Source: Mucilaginibacter cryoferens | Lineage (GTDB): Bacteria; Bacteroidota; Bacteroidia; Sphingobacteriales; Sphingobacteriaceae | NCBI RefSeq assembly: GCF_014205845.1 | Contig: NZ_JACHCR010000001.1 | Coordinates: 496,001 to 560,000, forward strand | Reading direction: 5' to 3' | Length of the DNA stretch: 64,000 bases | Part shown: in pieces, positions 59,635 to 64,000 of the stretch | How the letters are laid out: the number at the start of each line of letters is the position of its first letter | How positions within the stretch are numbered: position 1 is the stretch's first letter | Program-made: the position numbers and the translations under genes | The notes under the pieces: generated by a model | Seen by the model: the letters and a program-made list of their open reading frames with translations, nothing else | Database searches by the model: none | What the model was told of the DNA's origin: nothing

Positions 59635-62600
59635 TTAAACATGCGGCTCATGTTTTGGATCGGGTTTGTAGTTTTTCTCCAGTTCGGCAAGCTTCTCTTT
59701 ACCATAAGCATATTTGGTTATCAGGTAAAACAACACCGGCACTATAAATATAGCCAGCGATGTTGCAGTAAGCATACCACCAAATACTGTGAAACCTATG
59801 GTTTGTCTTGCCACCGCACCTGCACCAGATGCAAACAACAATGGCAGTACGCCCAATATAAATGCCATAGAGGTCATGATAATGGGTCTTAGGCGCAGCC
59901 TTACAGCTTCGAGGGTGGCTTTCTCCAGGTTCATACCTATATCCACACGTTCTTTGGCAAACTCCACAATCAAAATGGCGTTTTTGGCTGCCAGGCCTAT
60001 CAGCGTTATCAAACCAATTTGGGCGTAAACATTGTTCTCTAACGCCGGTTTAAAGGTTAAAAACAATATTGCCCCAAATGCACCCAGTGGTACGGCAAGC
60101 AATACAGAGAATGGTACCGACCAGCTTTCGTACAAAGCCGCCAGGAACAGGAATACGAAACCTATAGACAATGCGAAAATATAAATGGTTTTTGAGCCCG
60201 ATAGTTTCTCTTCCCTGCTTAAGCCCGAAAACTCGTAGCCATAACCTTGTGGCAGTGTTTGGGCGGCAACTTCTTCCAGCGCCTTCAATGCATCACCGCT
60301 ACTGTAGCCCGGTTTAGTGTTGCCATCAACCTCGGCAGAGCGAAACAGGTTATAGTGCGATATCAGCGGCGCGTTTTCAATAACCTTATAAGTAGTTAGC
60401 GTGCTTAAAGGTACCATGGTACCAAACTGGTTGCGTACAAAATACTGCCCTATGTTTTGAATATTGGTACGGTAATTTGTATCGGCTTGCGCTACCACCC
60501 TAAACGTTCGGCCATACAATGTTAAATCGTTAATGTACGAACTACCGAGGTAGGTTTGCAGGGCGGCATTTACATCTGATAATTGCACACCCAACTTTTT
60601 AACCTTTTCCCTGTCAATAGTCAATTGGTATGCTGGCGTACGTGCTGTAAAAAACGAAAAGGCTTTAGCAATCTCCGGTCGTTTATTTACAGCGGCTATA
60701 AACGTTTGCAGTATTTTTTCAAAGTTTTTGATGTCGCCACCTGCTTGCTTTTCTTCTAATATAAATGAGAAACCGGCAGTGTTACCCAAACCAGGTATGG
60801 CCGGCGGCGGTATTACCACCACGCTTGCCTCTTTAAACCGCGATAATCGCTTTTGCAGCATAGCCACCAGCGGAAATATAGAGTGTTGTTCGCCCTTACG
60901 CTCGTCCCATGGTTTAAGCTGCACAAATATGGTAGCGCTGTTTGATTTTGTGGCGAATGTAACCGCGTTCAATCCCCCCAATGCGGCATAATGGCCTATC
61001 TCTGGAATACTATCCAGGGTTCTCATCATCTGATGCAGTACGTTCACTGTACGTTCTGTTGATGAAGCTTCGGGCAGGTCGTAAGTAATGTAAATACGCC
61101 CATCATCCTCTGTAGGTATAAATCCGCTTGGTTTATGCCTAAACAACAGTATGGTAGCTATAACTACCGCCACTAATAAGATAATAATGTACCTGGAGTT
61201 TTTAATACCCTTATCAACCGTGTTCCTGTACCTGCCGGTAACCCGGGTAAACCACTCATTAAACAGGAAGAAGAATTTATCAAGTCCGCCAGATTTTTTA
61301 TCTATTTTATGTGGTTTTAACAGTATTGTACACAAAGCAGGTGTTAAAGAAAGCGCCACAAATGCCGAGATCAAAACAGATATGGCAATAGTGATGGCAA
61401 ACTGTTGATACAAACGCCCAACTATACCCGGTATAAAACCTACCGGCACAAATACTGCCGCCAAAATAAGGGCAATGGCAATTACCGGCGCCGAGATATC
61501 TCTCATAGCGTGCTGCGTTGCCTCCTTGGGCGACATGCCCTCTTCATCCATATAATGCTGTACGGCCTCAACCACCACAATGGCATCATCTACCACAATA
61601 CCAATAGCCAGTACAAACCCAAACAGGGTAAGCGTATTAATGGTAAAGCCCAACGGAATAAAAAAGATGAACGTACCTATAATAGATACCGGAATTGCCA
61701 ATACAGGTATAAGTGTGGTACGCCAGCTTTGCAGAAATAAAAACACCACCACAATTACCAGCACCAATGCTATTACCAGGGTTTCTATTACCTCGCTTAC
61801 AGAAACCTTTACAACCGTTACCGATTCAAAAGGCACTACATAGTTAACATCTGTAGGGAAAGATTTTTTAAGTTCTTCCATAACAGCATAAACGTTTTCG
61901 GCAGTACCAATGGCGTTACTGTTTGGCGCCTGGTAAACCAGCAGGTATGATGCACGCTTGCCGTCAACAAACGAGTTACCCGCATAGTTAAATTTACCCA
62001 ACTCTACCCGGGCCACATCTTTTAAATGCACAATAGCGCCTGTGGTCGGCTGTGTACGCACAATAACGTTTTCAAACTCGGTAGTGGTAGATAAACGACC
62101 TTTTACCAGCACCGTATACTCAAAAGGCTGACCTTTTTCCTGCGGGGTTGCACCAACAGAACCGGCAGCTACCTGGGCATTTTGCTCGGCTAAGGCGTTG
62201 GTTACGTCGGCGGCTGTCATCCCTAAGGCTGCAAGCTTATCGGGCTTAAGCCATATACGCATACTAAAATCATCGGCACGGGTAAAAACGTCTCCCACAC
62301 CTTTGGCACGTAAAAGCGCGTCGCGTACAAACACGTTGGTATAATTATCTAAAAAGGTAACATTGTGCGATCCTTTTGGCGCGTATATAGCCACCAGCAT
62401 CAATATACTGGGGTTACGTTTGCGCACCGTTAAACCAAGGCGTTGTACCTCCTGCGGCAATGTTGGTGTAGCAATACCCACACGGTTTTGCACATCAAGC
62501 GCGGCTATATTAATATCGGTACCAACTTCAAAGTTAACGGTCATGCTCATGGCGCCGTTGCTGGTACTGTTACTTTGCAGGTAGGTCATCCCCGGTGTAC

Positions 62601-62814
62601 CATTTACCTGTACCTCTACAGGCGTGGCTACGGTTTGCTCTACTGTAACCGCATCTGCACCCGTGTACGTACCCGTTATGTTTACTGTTGGCGGTGTAAT
62701 TTCGGGATACTGACCAATGGCCAAAGTACTTATAGCCAGTATACCCACAATTACTATCACTAATGATATAACTATTGCGGTAACCGGTCGTTTTATAAAA
62801 GTATCTGCGATCAT
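59635..62814 (-). CDS. RND multidrug efflux transporter, HAE1 (AcrB/MexB) type
   Basis: 1059-aa inner-membrane proton-driven pump that exports hydrophobic compounds with an adaptor and an outer-membrane channel. It begins MIADTFIKRPVTAIVISLVI, with the porter segment TGTYTGADAVTVEQTVATPV. Proton-relay Asp-Asp lies in GIVVDDAIVVVEAVQ (TM4), and LALSLTPALC-like TM6 and C-terminal TM bundles follow. Twelve TM helices and two large periplasmic loops are present. An in-frame ATG at 62838 would add eight residues. The adaptor gene ends 82 bp upstream. Confidence 0.95.
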   Translation of the reverse strand: MIADTFIKRPVTAIVISLVIVIVGILAISTLAIGQYPEITPPTVNITGTYTGADAVTVEQTVATPVEVQVNGTPGMTYLQSNSTSNGAMSMTVNFEVGTDINIAALDVQNRVGIATPTLPQEVQRLGLTVRKRNPSILMLVAIYAPKGSHNVTFLDNYTNVFVRDALLRAKGVGDVFTRADDFSMRIWLKPDKLAALGMTAADVTNALAEQNAQVAAGSVGATPQEKGQPFEYTVLVKGRLSTTTEFENVIVRTQPTTGAIVHLKDVARVELGKFNYAGNSFVDGKRASYLLVYQAPNSNAIGTAENVYAVMEELKKSFPTDVNYVVPFESVTVVKVSVSEVIETLVIALVLVIVVVFLFLQSWRTTLIPVLAIPVSIIGTFIFFIPLGFTINTLTLFGFVLAIGIVVDDAIVVVEAVQHYMDEEGMSPKEATQHAMRDISAPVIAIALILAAVFVPVGFIPGIVGRLYQQFAITIAISVLISAFVALSLTPALCTILLKPHKIDKKSGGLDKFFFLFNEWFTRVTGRYRNTVDKGIKNSRYIIILLVAVVIATILLFRHKPSGFIPTEDDGRIYITYDLPEASSTERTVNVLHQMMRTLDSIPEIGHYAALGGLNAVTFATKSNSATIFVQLKPWDERKGEQHSIFPLVAMLQKRLSRFKEASVVVIPPPAIPGLGNTAGFSFILEEKQAGGDIKNFEKILQTFIAAVNKRPEIAKAFSFFTARTPAYQLTIDREKVKKLGVQLSDVNAALQTYLGSSYINDLTLYGRTFRVVAQADTNYRTNIQNIGQYFVRNQFGTMVPLSTLTTYKVIENAPLISHYNLFRSAEVDGNTKPGYSSGDALKALEEVAAQTLPQGYGYEFSGLSREEKLSGSKTIYIFALSIGFVFLFLAALYESWSVPFSVLLAVPLGAFGAILFLTFKPALENNVYAQIGLITLIGLAAKNAILIVEFAKERVDIGMNLEKATLEAVRLRLRPIIMTSMAFILGVLPLLFASGAGAVARQTIGFTVFGGMLTATSLAIFIVPVLFYLITKYAYGKEKLAELEKNYKPDPKHEPHV

Positions 62815-62896
62815 TATTTTATCATTATTTTTTAACATGAGGCAGGCTCAATGTACTGCCCTATTGCATCCGGGTATAGCCCGGTAAACTCTTTGG

Positions 62897-64000
62897 CTAT
62901 TTTTTAGCGCCTGCGCCCGGAGCCTTTGCTTTAGATGGATCGGCCAGGGTAACCTTGCCACCATCGCGCAAACGCTGAAATCCATCGGTAATAACCTTGT
63001 CGCCGGCTTTTACACCTGTCATAACCACTACATTGGTATTAACCCGTGGGCCTAAAGCTACCTTTACCTGTTTGGCGATAGTATCCTGCCTGTCTTTTAC
63101 TGATTTATCCTCTGCCGTATCTTTTATGGTGGTATCCCTGGTTAAAAACACAAAAAACTCGCCCATTTGCTCGGTTATGGCTTTATAAGGTATTTGCACC
63201 CTGTTGCCAGATTGCTGGTTAAGCACCTGCAAAACGCAGCTCATGCCATCCTTAAGCACGTCATCCTCATTAGGGAACTGAATCCTTACTTTAATACTCC
63301 CGGTTCCGCTGGTTACTCCCCTGTCTATTGCTAAAACTTTACCTGTTTTATTATAGGTGGTACCATCGGACAGCTGTAATTTAAAGGTGGTATCGCTGCT
63401 TGTTTTTTGCAGGCTATAAAAGCGATTAATTTCCTGCTCGTTTATCACCACATCCACACCAATTGGGTGCTCGGCAGATATGGTGTTCATTAGCGTAGTA
63501 CCCGCGGTAACCTGTGTACCTAACCTCACCTGCGAAATACCTATACGCCCCTTAAACGGAGCCCTGATGGTAGCAAATGAAAGATCGGTAGCGGCCGATG
63601 CAAGCCCGGCCTTTGCCACTGCAACCGATGCCTTACTGGTTTCAAAAGCGGCCACAGCCTGATCTACCGTTTGGCGGGCGATGGCATCATTTTTTAACAG
63701 CATGTTATAGCGGTCAACATCTTTTTGGGCTTTTACCAGGTTGGCCTGCGCGCTTAGCACATTGGCCTGCGCCTGTTGGTAAGCGGCATCGTATTTACGT
63801 TTATCAATTTCGTAAAGCACTTTACCGGCATCCACAACATCGCCCTCTTTAAAATATATACCGGTTACAAAACCCGGTACCTGGCTGCGCAACTCCACAG
63901 TGTTTATGGATATTACCGTACCCTGGTAGCTATCGTAATAAGCAGCTTCGGCGGTTTTGGCTTCAGCTACAGCTACTGGTGTAGGCGGCAGGGCGGCAGC
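62897..64000 (-). CDS. RND efflux periplasmic adaptor subunit (MFP), 5' end outside window
   Basis: The 367 visible residues form a membrane-fusion protein: lipoyl-like half VISINTVELRSQVPGFVTGI, a coiled-coil hairpin (about YQQAQANVLSAQANLVKAQK), the second lipoyl half ATIRAPFKGRIGISQVRLG and beta-barrel domains. A variable segment contains DTAEDKSVKDRQDT. The frame stays open through base 64000, so the true start lies beyond the window. The GTG at 63898 is an internal codon. Together with the RND pump it forms a tripartite efflux system whose outer-membrane channel gene is not seen. Confidence 0.93.
   Translation of the reverse strand, partial: AAALPPTPVAVAEAKTAEAAYYDSYQGTVISINTVELRSQVPGFVTGIYFKEGDVVDAGKVLYEIDKRKYDAAYQQAQANVLSAQANLVKAQKDVDRYNMLLKNDAIARQTVDQAVAAFETSKASVAVAKAGLASAATDLSFATIRAPFKGRIGISQVRLGTQVTAGTTLMNTISAEHPIGVDVVINEQEINRFYSLQKTSSDTTFKLQLSDGTTYNKTGKVLAIDRGVTSGTGSIKVRIQFPNEDDVLKDGMSCVLQVLNQQSGNRVQIPYKAITEQMGEFFVFLTRDTTIKDTAEDKSVKDRQDTIAKQVKVALGPRVNTNVVVMTGVKAGDKVITDGFQRLRDGGKVTLADPSKAKAPGAGAKK

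Noticed and set aside
62897..63898. Complete adaptor gene starting at GTG 63898
   Set aside because: The frame continues open to base 64000 with family-like sequence (YDSYQGTVISINTVELR), so the GTG is internal and the gene is cut by the window edge.

Overview
The window is chromosomal DNA of a Bacteroidota bacterium, most likely a Sphingobacteriaceae member of the Mucilaginibacter/Pedobacter type. The evidence is promoter -7 boxes of the form TAnnTTTG, the lack of obvious Shine-Dalgarno sequences, a TonB receptor with a carboxypeptidase-like N-terminal domain, TlpA/DUF4369 and DUF4412-type exported proteins, and protein sequences typical of that family. The genus is inferred. No rRNA or tRNA gene was recognised.

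Layout. 0-10 kb: housekeeping genes (end of a CBM48 protein, PhzF-like protein, smc, sucC, a LolD-type ATPase followed by two small proteins, an S41 protease lipoprotein). 10-16.8 kb: an accessory stretch with an AT-rich OLD-like ATPase/TOPRIM nuclease, an alpha/beta hydrolase, a PIN-domain toxin-antitoxin pair and dense repeats. 16.8-24 kb: glutamate synthase-like flavoprotein, a YceI protein behind a perfect 26-bp palindrome, and a probable metal-uptake operon (small Cys-motif protein, TonB receptor, PepSY protein, metal-binding lipoprotein). 24-32 kb: pRiA4b ORF-3-like protein, a CE2-type esterase, then a rearranged region with two near-identical REP-associated tyrosine transposase (RAYT) units and small membrane or exported proteins. 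32-42.7 kb: exonuclease plus CBS/nucleotidyltransferase pair, AraC regulator and SDR, response regulator, thioredoxin-like lipoprotein, gatB. 43-48 kb: alaS with an unusual insertion, an antitoxin with a broken toxin, a MerR regulator. 48-64 kb: comEC, DUF4412-like protein, LTA-synthase-type sulfatase, a bioA/Nudix/CDF cluster, an aspartate aminotransferase, an outer-membrane protein and an RND efflux pump whose adaptor gene runs off the right edge.

The most striking content is the density of structured repeats between genes. At least six families are visible: (1) a ~260-bp element with 10-bp terminal inverted repeats and compensatory stem changes, three copies; (2) RAYT-linked REP-like units; (3) composite 'GCAATCCC' palindromes, lying mainly between convergent genes; (4) a GAGAGGGG-flanked insert seen as filled and empty sites; (5) a tandem pair of ~300-bp palindromic units before comEC; (6) short AACTTCGTAAG-type hairpins. 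Several genes have their -7 box only 3-9 nt before the ATG, which suggests leaderless transcripts.
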